Origin: Burkholderia cepacia ATCC 25416
Lineage (GTDB): Bacteria; Pseudomonadota; Gammaproteobacteria; Burkholderiales; Burkholderiaceae
Direction: 5' to 3'
Length of the DNA: 64,000 bases
Assembly: GCF_001411495.1 (NCBI RefSeq)
Contig: NZ_CP012982.1
Span: 2,604,001-2,668,000, forward strand
The translations under genes were made by a program, and so were the position numbers. Positions 50,647 to 60,086 of this stretch are shown piece after piece. Positions within the stretch are counted from its first letter, which is position 1, and the number at the start of each line of letters is the position of its first letter. The notes beneath the pieces are model-generated. The model was not told the DNA's origin and made no database searches. It was given only the letters and a program-made list of their open reading frames with translations.

Positions 50647-51816
50647 ATGTCACTCATTTCCGTCGCCTTCGCCAACCTCCGGTTCTCGGGCGTGCTGCCG
50701 GCCGCCCGAACGCTGTCATGCGCCGTTTCGCTCGCGGCAGCCTGTGCCGCCGTCGGCATGCCGGGCGGCGCGCGTCCGGCCGAAGCCGCCACGCTCACGC
50801 AGCGCGAACGCCTCGAGGCGCCGGTCAAGGCCGTCGCCGGCCAGCGCGTGGCCGTCGATACGCCGCAGGGCAATGCGGTGCTGCCCGTCTACGCCGATCG
50901 TCCGCTCGACCAGGCCGCGCCCGATGTCACGCGGGTGTTCGTCGTGATTCACGGCACGCTTCGCAATGCCGACGCGTACTACGCATCGGGGCGCGAGGTC
51001 GTCGAAAAGGCCGGTGCGGCCGGCAAGGGCACGATGGTCGTCGCACCGCAGTTCCTGACGCGCGCCGATACGCGGGCGTTTTCGTTGCCCGCGCAGACGC
51101 TCGCCTGGACGCAGGAAGGATGGAAGGGCGGCGACGCGGCCCGTCAGCCGGGGCCGATCAGTTCGTTCACCGCGCTCGACGCATTGCTCGCGCATTTCGC
51201 CGACCGCAGCCTGTATCCCGCGTTGTCGAGCGTGGTCGTGATCGGCCATTCCGCCGGCGCGCAGTTGCTGCAGCGCTATGCGGTGGCCGGGCACGAGGGC
51301 GACGCGCTGGTACGGGCCGGCATCGCCGTGCGTTATGTGGTCGCGAACCCGTCGAGCTACCTGTATTTCGACGACGAACGGCCGGACGGCCAGGCGATCG
51401 CGGGCGGTACCTGCCCGCGCGCGAACGAGTGGAAATACGGGCTGGAGTCGGCGCCGCCCTATGTCGCGTCGCAGGACGTGCGCGCACTCGAAACGCGCTA
51501 CGCGGCGCGTCATGTCGTATACCTGCTCGGGCAGGCCGACACGAATCCTTACACGCACTTCATCGACCGTTCGTGCGCGGCGATGGCGCAAGGCCCGTAC
51601 CGGCTCGCGCGCGGGCTCGCGTATTTCGACTACCTGAAGAAGCGGCATCCGGACGATCTCGCGCAGCAGGTCGTCGAGGTGCCGGGCGTCGGGCACGACA
51701 ATCTCGGCATGTTCACGTCCGCCTGCGGGCTCGCCGTGCTGTTCGGGCAGGCGCTGCCGCAATCGTGTCCGGTCGTCGCCGGTACCGCGCCGGCCGTGCG
51801 CGCGGAATTGCCGTAA
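50647..51816 (+). CDS. Exported alpha/beta hydrolase
   Basis: A 389-residue protein with a long signal-like N-terminus (about 1-42, LSCAVSLAAACAAVGMPGGA). The hydrolase core shows VFVVIHGTLRNADAYY (oxyanion), the nucleophile in VVVIGHSAGAQLLQRY and a late His in VPGVGHDNLGMF. Several Cys pairs fit a periplasmic location. The substrate could be an ester or polyester; nothing in the sequence decides. The ATG at 50647 follows non-coding sequence, and the frame upstream is arginine-rich. Confidence 0.85.
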   Translation: MSLISVAFANLRFSGVLPAARTLSCAVSLAAACAAVGMPGGARPAEAATLTQRERLEAPVKAVAGQRVAVDTPQGNAVLPVYADRPLDQAAPDVTRVFVVIHGTLRNADAYYASGREVVEKAGAAGKGTMVVAPQFLTRADTRAFSLPAQTLAWTQEGWKGGDAARQPGPISSFTALDALLAHFADRSLYPALSSVVVIGHSAGAQLLQRYAVAGHEGDALVRAGIAVRYVVANPSSYLYFDDERPDGQAIAGGTCPRANEWKYGLESAPPYVASQDVRALETRYAARHVVYLLGQADTNPYTHFIDRSCAAMAQGPYRLARGLAYFDYLKKRHPDDLAQQVVEVPGVGHDNLGMFTSACGLAVLFGQALPQSCPVVAGTAPAVRAELP

Positions 51817-51918
51817 GCCGTCGTGCCTTCGTGTGATAACCGCCGCGTCGACGATCGATCGGAGGCCGATCGCGCGTGATTTCGCCATGCTGCCGGCGCG
51901 CGATGGCGGCGCCGCGCG

Positions 51919-53058
51919 TCATGCCGGTGTTCCGGCGCCCGGCGCCGCGTCCGGGTCGAATACCGTCAGCCCTTCCGTCGGGTCCGTCGGCAGCTCCCAC
52001 GGACGTGCGGCGATCGCCCGCCGCGCGGCGTCGTAACCGGCCTGCCGGCGGGCCGCGATGCCGGCCGGCGTGAAATCGATGTCCTTCAGCTGATTGTCGC
52101 TGGCGAGGCGCGGCGCCGCGAGCTTGACCAGGTGCATCGTGGTTTCGCATCCCCACGCGGCGAGCCGGCGCACGGCCGGCGACGCGCGTTCGGCTTCCGG
52201 CACGTGGCGGGCCAGTTCGCGGATCACGTGGCGCAGCCGGTGAATCTGCTGCTGGCGCGCGATGTGGCTGTCGGTGCGGCTCGCGTACTGGATGTCCTTC
52301 TGTCGCTCCGACACCTGCCAGATGCTCTCGGGCTCCGGGCCCGCCGGATTCCACATCTGTACCGAGAAGATGATCGAGCTGCGGCGCGGATTGTCGTCGA
52401 GCACGACCTCGACCGGCGTGTTCGAATACACGCCGCCGTCCCAGTAAGGCTCGCCGTCGATCCGTATCGCCGGAAACGCGGGCGGCAGCGCGCCCGAGCT
52501 CATGATGTGCTCGATCCCGAGCCGCGTATCGCGCGAATCGAAATAGCGCATCGTGCCGGTGCACGCATTGACCGCGCTGACGGTCAGGCGCGGGTGGCCC
52601 GCGTTCAGCAGGTCGGGGTCGATCAGCGACGCGAGTGTGTCGCGCAGCGGTGCGATCCGGTAATACGACGCGCGATCGACGCCGAGGCGCACCATCGGCC
52701 CGAGCCACGAGGCCGGATTGGGCTGGAAGAATCCCGCGATGCCGCCGCCGATGATCATCAGCTCGGCCAGCATCCGGTCCCAGCCGGGCACCAGCGGCGG
52801 GACGTCGAAACGGGTTCGTTCGGTCACGCGCCGCCAGAACGCCGACAGCTTGTCGTAACGCTGCTCCGGCGGATTCCCGGCGATCAGCGCCGCGTTGATC
52901 GCACCGATCGACGTGCCGACCACCCAGTCGGGCCGGATCCCGGCTTCGTCCATCGCCTGAAAGACGCCGAGCTGGAACGCGCCCAGTGCGCCGCCGCCCT
53001 GGAGCACGAGCACGACTTGTCCGGGGAGGTTCATGCGTGCCGGTTCGCTCGCGGTCAT
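51919..53058 (-). CDS. Patatin-like phospholipase
   Basis: A 379-residue cytosolic patatin-family lipase. The oxyanion loop LQGGGALGAFQLGVFQAMDE, nucleophile motif GTSIGAINAALIAG and the Asp of the dyad in YWDGGVYSNTPVEVVL are all intact. A C-terminal DUF3734-like extension is suggested by the later RQKDIQYASRTDSHIARQ segment. Such proteins hydrolyse membrane phospholipids or PHB-granule lipids. An alternative start at the ninth codon (MNLPGQ) is possible. Confidence 0.88.
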   Translation of the reverse strand: MTASEPARMNLPGQVVLVLQGGGALGAFQLGVFQAMDEAGIRPDWVVGTSIGAINAALIAGNPPEQRYDKLSAFWRRVTERTRFDVPPLVPGWDRMLAELMIIGGGIAGFFQPNPASWLGPMVRLGVDRASYYRIAPLRDTLASLIDPDLLNAGHPRLTVSAVNACTGTMRYFDSRDTRLGIEHIMSSGALPPAFPAIRIDGEPYWDGGVYSNTPVEVVLDDNPRRSSIIFSVQMWNPAGPEPESIWQVSERQKDIQYASRTDSHIARQQQIHRLRHVIRELARHVPEAERASPAVRRLAAWGCETTMHLVKLAAPRLASDNQLKDIDFTPAGIAARRQAGYDAARRAIAARPWELPTDPTEGLTVFDPDAAPGAGTPA

Positions 53059-53275
53059 GGCTCGCCTCGCTGCGTGTGAAGGTGGGTCGGAACCGAATGG
53101 CTCGATTCAGTGTAGGCGATGGCCGGCGGAGATCGCGCGCCGCGCAATGGCGATTCGCGCCTGCTTCGCCGGTCGCTTCCGGCGCCTTCGGCGCGGTGGC
53201 CGGCGTCGCGAAGCCGGCGTCCGGCGCGCTCGCGGCGTGCCTCGCGGTGCATCCGCGCGCGACCCGCGACCCGCG

Positions 53276-53737
53276 TCACGCGTCCGGGTAAGGCGTGCCG
53301 TCCTTGTGCAGGAACCGGCCGTCGCGGCTCGGGCTCATCATGTCGATGTCCGGGCAGGTGATCACGTCGTCCGGCGAACGCGAGCCGACTTCGAGATAGA
53401 CGGCAACCGCGTCCGACCGGTTGACCAGGTGATGGCCGTTGCCCGAGTTCTTCGGAAACGCCGCGCAGTCGCCCGCGCGCAGCACGGTTTCGCCGTCGTC
53501 CTCGATCATCACGAGTTCGCCTTCGAGCACGTAGACGAATTCGTCTTCGTCGGAATGCCAGTGGCGCTGCGCCGACCAGCCGCCCGGCGGCACGCGCATC
53601 AGGTTGACGCCGAAATCGCGCAACCCGCCGGCGTCGCCGACGCGCTGGCGGATGCGCTGCGCGCACGGCGCGTCGAACGGCCGCGGATAGCCGCTGCCGC
53701 GGCGTTCGGGCACGGCGTTGAGGTCGATCCTGGGCAT
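53276..53737 (-). CDS. Cupin-domain protein
   Basis: A 153-residue single cupin. Metal-site residues are in QRHWHSDEDEFVYVLEGE and the second motif in NGHHLVNRSDAVAVYLEVG. It resembles small cupins annotated near transcription factors and sugar enzymes; the activity is unknown. It ends with DGRFLHKDGTPYPD. The gene lies between the patatin and cupredoxin genes on the same strand but with gaps of about 90 and 217 bases, so operon membership is unclear. Confidence 0.75.
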   Translation of the reverse strand: MPRIDLNAVPERRGSGYPRPFDAPCAQRIRQRVGDAGGLRDFGVNLMRVPPGGWSAQRHWHSDEDEFVYVLEGELVMIEDDGETVLRAGDCAAFPKNSGNGHHLVNRSDAVAVYLEVGSRSPDDVITCPDIDMMSPSRDGRFLHKDGTPYPDA

Positions 53738-53829
53738 GGGCGGCTCCGTCGGCCACGCGGGCGAATGGGATGCGGGCATTGTAGGCGCCGCTGCCCGCCA
53801 TTCGTCCGCGCATGTCGTGGTGCGCCGCG

Positions 53830-54162
53830 TCATTCCACCGTGATGGTCTCCTTCATGTACGGGTGAATCCCGCAGAACACCTTGTAGACGCCCGGCTTGT
53901 CGAAGCGGAACGAGTACGTGTCGCCCTGGTCGAGCGCCGACGAGTGAAAGATGCCGGCGTCGTTGACGACGGTATGCGGCTCCCCGTCGAGGTTCTTCCA
54001 CGTGACCGTCGTGCCGGCCTTGATCGTGGTCGACATCGGCGAAAACATGAAATTGCGGATCGTCACGAGCGGGCCGCCCGGGCCCTGAGCGAACGCGGCG
54101 AGCGGGGCGGTGGCGCACAGGATCAGCGCCGCGACGAGGCTGGCGTGCTTGAAGCGGGTCAT
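53830..54162 (-). CDS. Cupredoxin (amicyanin/plastocyanin-like) blue-copper protein
   Basis: A 110-residue periplasmic protein with signal peptide (MTRFKHASLVAALILCATAP ending AFAQ). The type 1 copper ligands are visible: His in GEPHTVV and Cys, His and Met in VFCGIHPYM. This C-x2-H-x2-M loop is amicyanin/pseudoazurin-like. It should be an electron-transfer or copper-handling protein. It lies 25 bases downstream of the metallophosphoesterase on the same strand, forming an operon with it. Confidence 0.88.
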   Translation of the reverse strand: MTRFKHASLVAALILCATAPLAAFAQGPGGPLVTIRNFMFSPMSTTIKAGTTVTWKNLDGEPHTVVNDAGIFHSSALDQGDTYSFRFDKPGVYKVFCGIHPYMKETITVE

Positions 54163-54187
54163 GTCGGTCTCCTTGCGGTTCGGTGCG

Positions 54188-55132
54188 TCAGGCCAGCGTC
54201 GCATCGTGCAGCGACGACGCAACCGGATGGCCCGCGAATTCGACGGTCGTCACGCCGAGCATCGACGGCAGCCGGTCGCGCGGCACGGTGAGCGGCACGG
54301 GGCCCGGGCCGTTGCCGGCCGTCGGCTGCGGGAACGCGGTGGAGCGCGCGGTGTGGAACGTCACGTTGCCCTCGACCTTCGACACGATCTGGTGGATGTG
54401 TCCGTTCAGCACGGTGACCGAGCCGAAGCGTCGCAGCAGCGCCATCGTCTGCGGCGCGTCGCCGGTGCCCCAGCCCCACGGCTCGTAGATGGTCCACATC
54501 GGCATGTGCGAGAACACGACGATCGGCGTGCTCGACGAGCGGCCCTTGAGATCCTGCGCGAGCCAAGCGAGTTGGTCGTCGCCGAAGCTGCCGAGCCCGT
54601 TCGGCTTGAAGTGCATCACGTTGACGAGGCCGATGAAGTGCACGCCCGCGTGATCGAAGCTGTAATAGCCGCGGTTGTCGGACGCCTTGCCGAACCGGCT
54701 GAAATATTCGGCGCCCGAACCGTCGGTGACGTCGTGCTCGCCGGGCACCGTATGCAGTTCCGGCACGCGCAGCGCGGACAGCAGCTGCGACGCGTGGTCG
54801 AACTCCTCGGCCTTGGACAGGTGCGTGATGTCGCCCGTGTGGATGGCCAGCGCGGGCATCGCGGGCATGCCGTTGACGAGGTCGATCGTCTGCTTGAGCG
54901 TGGCCGATACATCGGGATTCGCGTCCTTGTTGAAGCCGATGTGCGTGTCGCTGACCTGCACGAACAGCGGCTTGCCCGCGTTGGCCGGGAGCGCGTCGCC
55001 GGTCTGCGCGAGCGCCAGGTCGAACGGCGTCAGGATGCCGCCCGACAGCGTAAACAGCGTGCCGAGGCCGCCGAAGGCCATGCATTGCAGGGCCTTGCGG
55101 CGCGACGGGCGGGTGGGGGTCGATGAAGACAT
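54188..55132 (-). CDS. Exported metallophosphoesterase (calcineurin-like)
   Basis: A 314-residue protein with a Tat-like signal (SRRKALQCMAFGGLGTLF). The two-metal site motifs are present: QVSDTHIG, HTGDITHLS, GEHD (in place of GNHD), VVFSHMPMW and NGHIHQIV. It should hydrolyse a phosphomonoester or diester outside the cytoplasm. It is divergent from the PHO-box promoter at 55300-55355 and co-transcribed with the cupredoxin gene, so phosphate control is possible but not shown. Confidence 0.87.
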   Translation of the reverse strand: MSSSTPTRPSRRKALQCMAFGGLGTLFTLSGGILTPFDLALAQTGDALPANAGKPLFVQVSDTHIGFNKDANPDVSATLKQTIDLVNGMPAMPALAIHTGDITHLSKAEEFDHASQLLSALRVPELHTVPGEHDVTDGSGAEYFSRFGKASDNRGYYSFDHAGVHFIGLVNVMHFKPNGLGSFGDDQLAWLAQDLKGRSSSTPIVVFSHMPMWTIYEPWGWGTGDAPQTMALLRRFGSVTVLNGHIHQIVSKVEGNVTFHTARSTAFPQPTAGNGPGPVPLTVPRDRLPSMLGVTTVEFAGHPVASSLHDATLA

Positions 55133-55299
55133 GGGAGCCTCGCAATCGTGTGACGAAACCGGACGGCCGGATCGTCCTGGAATAAACCGGCGCCTTCGCG
55201 TGCCATACCGGCGAAGCGGCGGATTTATTCCCGCGCGTTGCGCGGTCGATCACCCGTGTTCGCGGCTTGCGCGGCGATGCGCTGTCCCGGAAAGATGAC

Positions 55300-55355
55300 C
55301 TGTCAATGTCCTGTAAGTGACACGTCACATTTGCGTCACGGCCGATCGATAGCCT
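55300..55355 (+). promoter_or_regulatory. PHO box with four phased half-sites and -10 element
   Basis: Seven-base half-sites recur every 11 bases: CTGTCAA (55300), CTGTAAG (55311), ACGTCAC (55322), GCGTCAC (55333). The first two match the PhoB consensus closely. TAGCCT at 55350-55355 begins ten bases after the last half-site, the usual PHO-box to -10 distance. The element precedes a deleted phosphate permease gene. Confidence 0.75.
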
Positions 55356-55387
55356 GCCACTCCGAGTCACCTCTCCGGAGCCCCTTC

Positions 55388-55837
55388 ATGCCGAATCTCG
55401 CGGCAACGGAAACCAGCGGTGCGGTCGGCAACCGCACGCGTGCCGTCAGCCTCGCGCTGATTTTTCTGATCGTTGCCTGCGGCATCGTCTACGTCGGCAT
55501 CCATCCGGGCGCCGATCTCGGCCCCGTCAAGGAAAGCTCGATCCTCCCGTTCCTGCTGCTGGTTGTCGCGCTGCTGGTCGCGCTCGGCTTCGAGTGCGTC
55601 AACGGTTTCCACGACGCCGCGAACGCGGTCGCGACCGCCATCCATACGCACCCGCTCGATCCGCACCTCGCCGTCGTGCGGTCGGGCCTCCGGAACCTGT
55701 TCGGCGTGCTCGTGTCGAGCGGCCCGGGCCTGCGCCGGGATGCGGTGCGTAACCTGATGCTCGCGCGGGTGCTGACGCTGCCCGCGTCGATCGCGCTGTC
55801 GGCCGTGCCGTACCGGGCGCTGCACGGGCTGTTCTGA
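55388..55837 (+). pseudogene. Inorganic phosphate transporter (PiT family) with large internal deletion
   Basis: The 149-residue frame starts like a PiT permease, with a first helix (LALIFLIVACGIVYVGIH) and the family motif FECVNGFHDAANAVATAIHT. It then reaches GLRNLFGVLVSSG and jumps directly to the C-terminal end RRDAVRNLMLARVLTLPASI. A normal PiT protein has roughly 400-530 residues and ten or more helices, so some 300-plus internal codons are missing while the frame is preserved. It cannot transport phosphate. Its PHO-box promoter is intact. Confidence 0.8.
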
Positions 55838-55917
55838 TTCGCGCCGGGGGGGCGCCTTCCGGCTGCGCGGCGCGTGGCCGGTCCCGTCGATTTTCAATTC
55901 AGCACAAGACGCTACCG

Positions 55918-57672
55918 ATGGATATCAGGTTCTTCGATCCGAATCGCACCGCGAACGCTTCGGCGTGGCGCGTGCTCCCCAACCGCTGGGATGCCATCGC
56001 GTTTCCGCTGATCATCTGCCTGCTCGCGATGGCGATCGTCGGCTTCCATCAGACGATGGCGCCGATCGGCACCCTGCAGACGCAGAAGATCTCGCTCGAC
56101 CCGTCGAACCTGCCCGAATACGCGCTGCGCACCACGCTGCGGATGCTCGCCGCGATGGTCGCGTCGCTCGCGTTCACGCTCGTCTACGGCACGCTCGCCG
56201 CGAAGAGCCGCCGCGTCGGCATGGTGCTGATCCCGATCCTCGACATCCTGCAGTCGGTGCCGGTGCTCGGCTACATCTCGTTTACCGTCACGTTCTTCCT
56301 CGCACTGTTTCCGGGCCGCGTGCTCGGTGCCGAGCTGGCCGCGATCTTCGCGATCTTCACGAGCCAGGCCTGGAACATGACGTTCAGCTTCTATCAGTCG
56401 CTGCGTACGGTGCCGCGCGACCTGAGCGAAGTGTCGCGCGGCTTTCACCTGACGCCGTGGCAACGCTTCTGGAAGCTCGAGGTGCCGTTCTCGATGCCGG
56501 GCCTGATCTGGAACATGATGATGTCGATGTCGGGCGGCTGGTTCTTCGTCGTCGCGTCCGAGGCGATCACCGTCGGCAACCAGACGATCACGCTGCCGGG
56601 CATCGGCGCGTATCTCGCGCAGGCGATCTCGGACAAGAACCTCGGTGCGGTCGGCTGGGTGATCGTCGCGATGTCGGTCGTGATCCTCGCTTATGACCAG
56701 TTCCTGTTCCGCCCGCTCGTCGCCTGGGCCGACAAGTTCCGGATGGAGAACACCGCGTCGGGCGATGCGCCGCAATCCTGGCTGCTCGACATGATGCGCC
56801 GCACGCACCTGATCCATCAGCTGCTCGTGCCGGCCGGCTGGCTGCTGTCGCAGGCCGCGCGGATTCCGCTGCGCGCGCCGTCGCGGCAGGGTACGCGTGC
56901 GCGCGGCGCATCGGCGGGCCGCTCGTCGCGCATCGGCGACATCGTGTGGGGCGCGTTCGTGATCCTGCTGACGGTGTACGTCGTGTGGCGCGTTGTCAGC
57001 TTCGTCGCGACCGGCGTGACGATGGGCGAGGTCGGCCACGTGCTCGGGCTCGGGCTCGTCACGCTGTTGCGCGTGCTGGTGCTGATCGCGATCGCGTCGC
57101 TGGTCTGGGTGCCGCTCGGCGTGCTGATCGGGCTGCGCCCGAAGCTGGCCGAGAAGATCCAGCCGCTCGCGCAGTTCCTCGCCGCGTTCCCGGCCAACCT
57201 GCTGTTCCCGGTGTTCGTGATCGTGATTGTCCGCTTCCACCTGAATGCGGACATCTGGCTGTCGCCGCTGATCGTGCTCGGCACGCAGTGGTACATCCTT
57301 TTCAACGTGATCGCCGGCGCGATGTCCTACCCGAACGACTACAAGGAAGCGACGAAGAATTTCCGCATCCGCGGCTGGCAGTGGTGGCGGCAGGCGATCC
57401 TGCCCGGGATCTTCCCGTACTACGTGACGGGGGCGATCACCGCGTCGGGCGGTGCGTGGAACGCGAGCATCGTGTCCGAGTTCGTGCAGTGGGGCGACAC
57501 GAAGGTCGTCGCGCACGGCCTGGGCTCGTACATCGCGCAGACTACCGCCGCCGGCGATTTTCCGAAGATCATCCTGGGCATCGCCGTGATGTCCCTGTTC
57601 GTCACCTTGTTCAACCGTCTGCTGTGGCGTCCGATGTACGCCTATGCGGAATCCCGGCTCCGTCTCGATTGA
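55918..57672 (+). CDS. ABC transporter permease with two fused BPD domains (nitrate/sulfonate-like class)
   Basis: A 584-residue protein with two tandem binding-protein-dependent permease domains (about 65-275 and 375-575) and a basic linker between them. Each half has its own EAA-type loop (VSRGFHLTPWQRFWKLEVPF and TKNFRIRGWQWWRQAILPGI). One polypeptide can thus form the whole pore. The ATPase gene starts 11 bases after its stop. No substrate-binding protein gene is nearby. It begins 80 bases after the deleted phosphate permease and has no obvious promoter of its own. Confidence 0.88.
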   Translation: MDIRFFDPNRTANASAWRVLPNRWDAIAFPLIICLLAMAIVGFHQTMAPIGTLQTQKISLDPSNLPEYALRTTLRMLAAMVASLAFTLVYGTLAAKSRRVGMVLIPILDILQSVPVLGYISFTVTFFLALFPGRVLGAELAAIFAIFTSQAWNMTFSFYQSLRTVPRDLSEVSRGFHLTPWQRFWKLEVPFSMPGLIWNMMMSMSGGWFFVVASEAITVGNQTITLPGIGAYLAQAISDKNLGAVGWVIVAMSVVILAYDQFLFRPLVAWADKFRMENTASGDAPQSWLLDMMRRTHLIHQLLVPAGWLLSQAARIPLRAPSRQGTRARGASAGRSSRIGDIVWGAFVILLTVYVVWRVVSFVATGVTMGEVGHVLGLGLVTLLRVLVLIAIASLVWVPLGVLIGLRPKLAEKIQPLAQFLAAFPANLLFPVFVIVIVRFHLNADIWLSPLIVLGTQWYILFNVIAGAMSYPNDYKEATKNFRIRGWQWWRQAILPGIFPYYVTGAITASGGAWNASIVSEFVQWGDTKVVAHGLGSYIAQTTAAGDFPKIILGIAVMSLFVTLFNRLLWRPMYAYAESRLRLD

Positions 57673-57683
57673 GAGTAAGCGCG

Positions 57684-59030
57684 ATGCAAAATTCGAACGT
57701 TATCAACGCCCCCGTCAAGACGTCCCAGCCGCTGCAGCCGCCGCGCCTCGGCGAAGAAATCCTGCGCGTCGACCACGTCTGTCGCGGCTTCAACAAGACG
57801 CAGGGCGAGCTGCTCGTGCTCGACGATGCGAACCTGTCGCTGCGCGAAGGCGAGATCGTCGGCCTGCTCGGCCGTTCCGGCTCGGGCAAGTCGACGCTGC
57901 TGCGCATCATCGCCGGGCTGATCGAGCCGACCGGCGGCGAGGTGACCTATCTCGGCAAGCCGCTGCGCGGCCCGGCCGAAGGCGTCGCGATGGTGTTCCA
58001 GACCTTCGCGCTGTTCCCGTGGCTCACCGTGCTGCAGAACGTGGAAGCCGGGCTGGAAGCGCTCGGCGTCGGCGCGCGCGAGCGGCGCGAGCGTGCGCTC
58101 GCCGCGATCGACCTGATCGGTCTCGACGGTTTCGAGAACGCGTACCCGCGCGAGCTGTCGGGCGGCATGCGCCAGCGCGTCGGCTTTGCGCGTGCACTCG
58201 TCGTCGATCCGACGATCCTGCTGATGGACGAGCCGTTCTCCGCGCTCGACGTGCTGACCGCCGAGACGCTGCGTACCGACCTGCTCGACCTGTGGACGCA
58301 AGGCCGCATGCCGATCAAGTCAGTGCTGATCGTCACGCACAACATCGAGGAAGCGGTGTTCATGTGCGACCGGATCCTCGTGCTGTCGTCGAACCCGGGC
58401 CGCGTGATCGCCGAGATCAAGGTGCCGTTCAAGCATCCGCGCAACCGGCTCGACCCGGATTTCCGCAAGCTCGTCGACGACATCTACGCGAAGATGACCG
58501 CGCGCCAGACCAACGAGGCGACGAAGAAGGGGCTGGAGCTCGGCAGCTGGATGCCGCGCGTGTCGACCAACCTGATGGCCGGCCTGATCGAGACGCTCGC
58601 GATGGCGCCGTACCACGGCCGCGCGGACATGCCGGAAATCGCGCGCACGCTGCATCTCGAGGTCGACGACCTGTTCCCGATCGCCGAAGTGCTGCAATAC
58701 CTCGGCTTCGCGGACGTGCGGGAAGGGGACGTGTTCCTGACGCCGCCGGCGCGTGTGTTCGCGGAGTTCGGCACGCAGGAGCGCAAGCTGATGTTCGCGG
58801 ATCACCTGCTGAAGCACGTGCCGCTGGCTGCACGGATCAGGAAGGTGCTGAACGAGCGCCCGGGCCATCGCGCGCCGCGCGTGCGCTTCGAGCAGGAGCT
58901 GGAGGATTTCCTGTCCGATGAAGCCGCTGAGGAAACGCTCGACGCGGTGATCGACTGGGGGCGTTACGGCGAAGTCTTTTCGTATAACGACAAGACGGAA
59001 GTGTTCAGTCTCGAGGATGTCGAGAGCTGA
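57684..59030 (+). CDS. ABC transporter ATP-binding protein with C-terminal AAA-associated domain
   Basis: A 448-residue nitrate/sulfonate/taurine-type ATPase. Walker A is GRSGSGKST, the signature motif is LSGGMRQR, Walker B is ILLMDEPFSALD and the switch His is in IVTHNIEEAV. Residues about 300-448 form an extra 'AAA-associated' domain (ELGSWMPRVSTNLMAGLIET, then VDDLFPIAEVLQYLGF), which in this class may be regulatory. It forms an operon with the fused permease. The substrate is unknown because the binding protein is missing here. Confidence 0.88.
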   Translation: MQNSNVINAPVKTSQPLQPPRLGEEILRVDHVCRGFNKTQGELLVLDDANLSLREGEIVGLLGRSGSGKSTLLRIIAGLIEPTGGEVTYLGKPLRGPAEGVAMVFQTFALFPWLTVLQNVEAGLEALGVGARERRERALAAIDLIGLDGFENAYPRELSGGMRQRVGFARALVVDPTILLMDEPFSALDVLTAETLRTDLLDLWTQGRMPIKSVLIVTHNIEEAVFMCDRILVLSSNPGRVIAEIKVPFKHPRNRLDPDFRKLVDDIYAKMTARQTNEATKKGLELGSWMPRVSTNLMAGLIETLAMAPYHGRADMPEIARTLHLEVDDLFPIAEVLQYLGFADVREGDVFLTPPARVFAEFGTQERKLMFADHLLKHVPLAARIRKVLNERPGHRAPRVRFEQELEDFLSDEAAEETLDAVIDWGRYGEVFSYNDKTEVFSLEDVES

Positions 59031-59057
59031 AGTCCGTGCCCGAATGGCGAGCGATCG

Positions 59058-59936
59058 TCATTCGGGCAGATCGCGACTGTTGGCGTGCTGCTCGATTCCG
59101 CCGGTATTGAGCGATTCGATCCTTTCCATCCGCTGCCTTGCCAGCTCAGGCAACCGGTTCGTCACGCCGATCACGAGCGCTTCGGCGAGCGCGAGCGCCG
59201 GCACGTTGGTCTGCAGCATCGCGAACGGCTGCCCCTGGATCCGCAGCACGATCTCCGCGAATTCCCCGATCGGCGAATGCCATTCGTCGGTGACCAGCAG
59301 CACGCGCGTGCCGAGCTGGTGTGCGGCTTGCGCGAACCGGATGCTGTCGCGCTGGTAGCGGCGGAAATCGAAAATGACGAGCACGTCGCCGGGCCCCATG
59401 TCCGCCAGGGCGACCGACGCGAGGTTCACATTCGGTTCGACATACTGGACGCGTGGCCGCGCATACGCGAGCGTGAACGAAAACAGCGAAGCGAGCGGCG
59501 CGGTGTAACGCCCGCCGCCGCAGAAAACGCGAACGTCCTGATCGGCCAGCAGTGCCACGGCGGCGTCGAACGCCGCCGCATCGAGTCCTTCGATCGTGGT
59601 GGCCAGCGATTGCGACAACCGCTGGAAAATCGCCGCATGACTGTCGCGCAGCCCCGAAGCCGAGTGAAACGCGTCCATCCGCGCGAGCGGCGAATTCATC
59701 GCGGTGTCGATTTCGCCATACAGCGCCTGCTGGAACGACGAATAGTTGGGAAACCCGATCCTGACGACGAAGCGAAACACGGTCGGGTCGCTCACGTCGG
59801 CCTGCTTCGCGAATTGCGCGATGGGCCCCAGCCCGAGACTGGGATAGCGATCCAGCAACGCCTGCGCAACCTTCTGTTCCGACGGCGTGAAGCTATCCAT
59901 CTGGGATAACAGCAACGCCCTGATGCTCGTCCCCAT
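59058..59936 (-). CDS. MurR/RpiR-family transcriptional regulator
   Basis: A 292-residue regulator. The N-terminal helix-turn-helix region reads FTPSEQKVAQALLDRYPSLG, then QADVSDPTVFRFVVRIGF. A SIS domain follows from about residue 115 (VRVFCGGGRYTAPLASLFSF). SIS domains bind phosphosugars, but several RpiR members regulate amino-acid use. The start at 59936 has GGAG seven bases upstream; an in-frame ATG 33 bases earlier is less likely. It is divergent from ggt, and two matching operators lie between them. Confidence 0.88.
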   Translation of the reverse strand: MGTSIRALLLSQMDSFTPSEQKVAQALLDRYPSLGLGPIAQFAKQADVSDPTVFRFVVRIGFPNYSSFQQALYGEIDTAMNSPLARMDAFHSASGLRDSHAAIFQRLSQSLATTIEGLDAAAFDAAVALLADQDVRVFCGGGRYTAPLASLFSFTLAYARPRVQYVEPNVNLASVALADMGPGDVLVIFDFRRYQRDSIRFAQAAHQLGTRVLLVTDEWHSPIGEFAEIVLRIQGQPFAMLQTNVPALALAEALVIGVTNRLPELARQRMERIESLNTGGIEQHANSRDLPE

Positions 59937-60086
59937 CGGGCACTCCGACTCTCTCAATCCAAATGACAAACGGCAGACGTGCGTCTGCCGGCGAACCCAC
60001 GCATGTTAGCCGATTGACGTGCGGCGGGCCGCCCGTAACCCGGATTTAGAGGGACGCATCGCACGGTCGGCCGGCTCGTCAATGAA

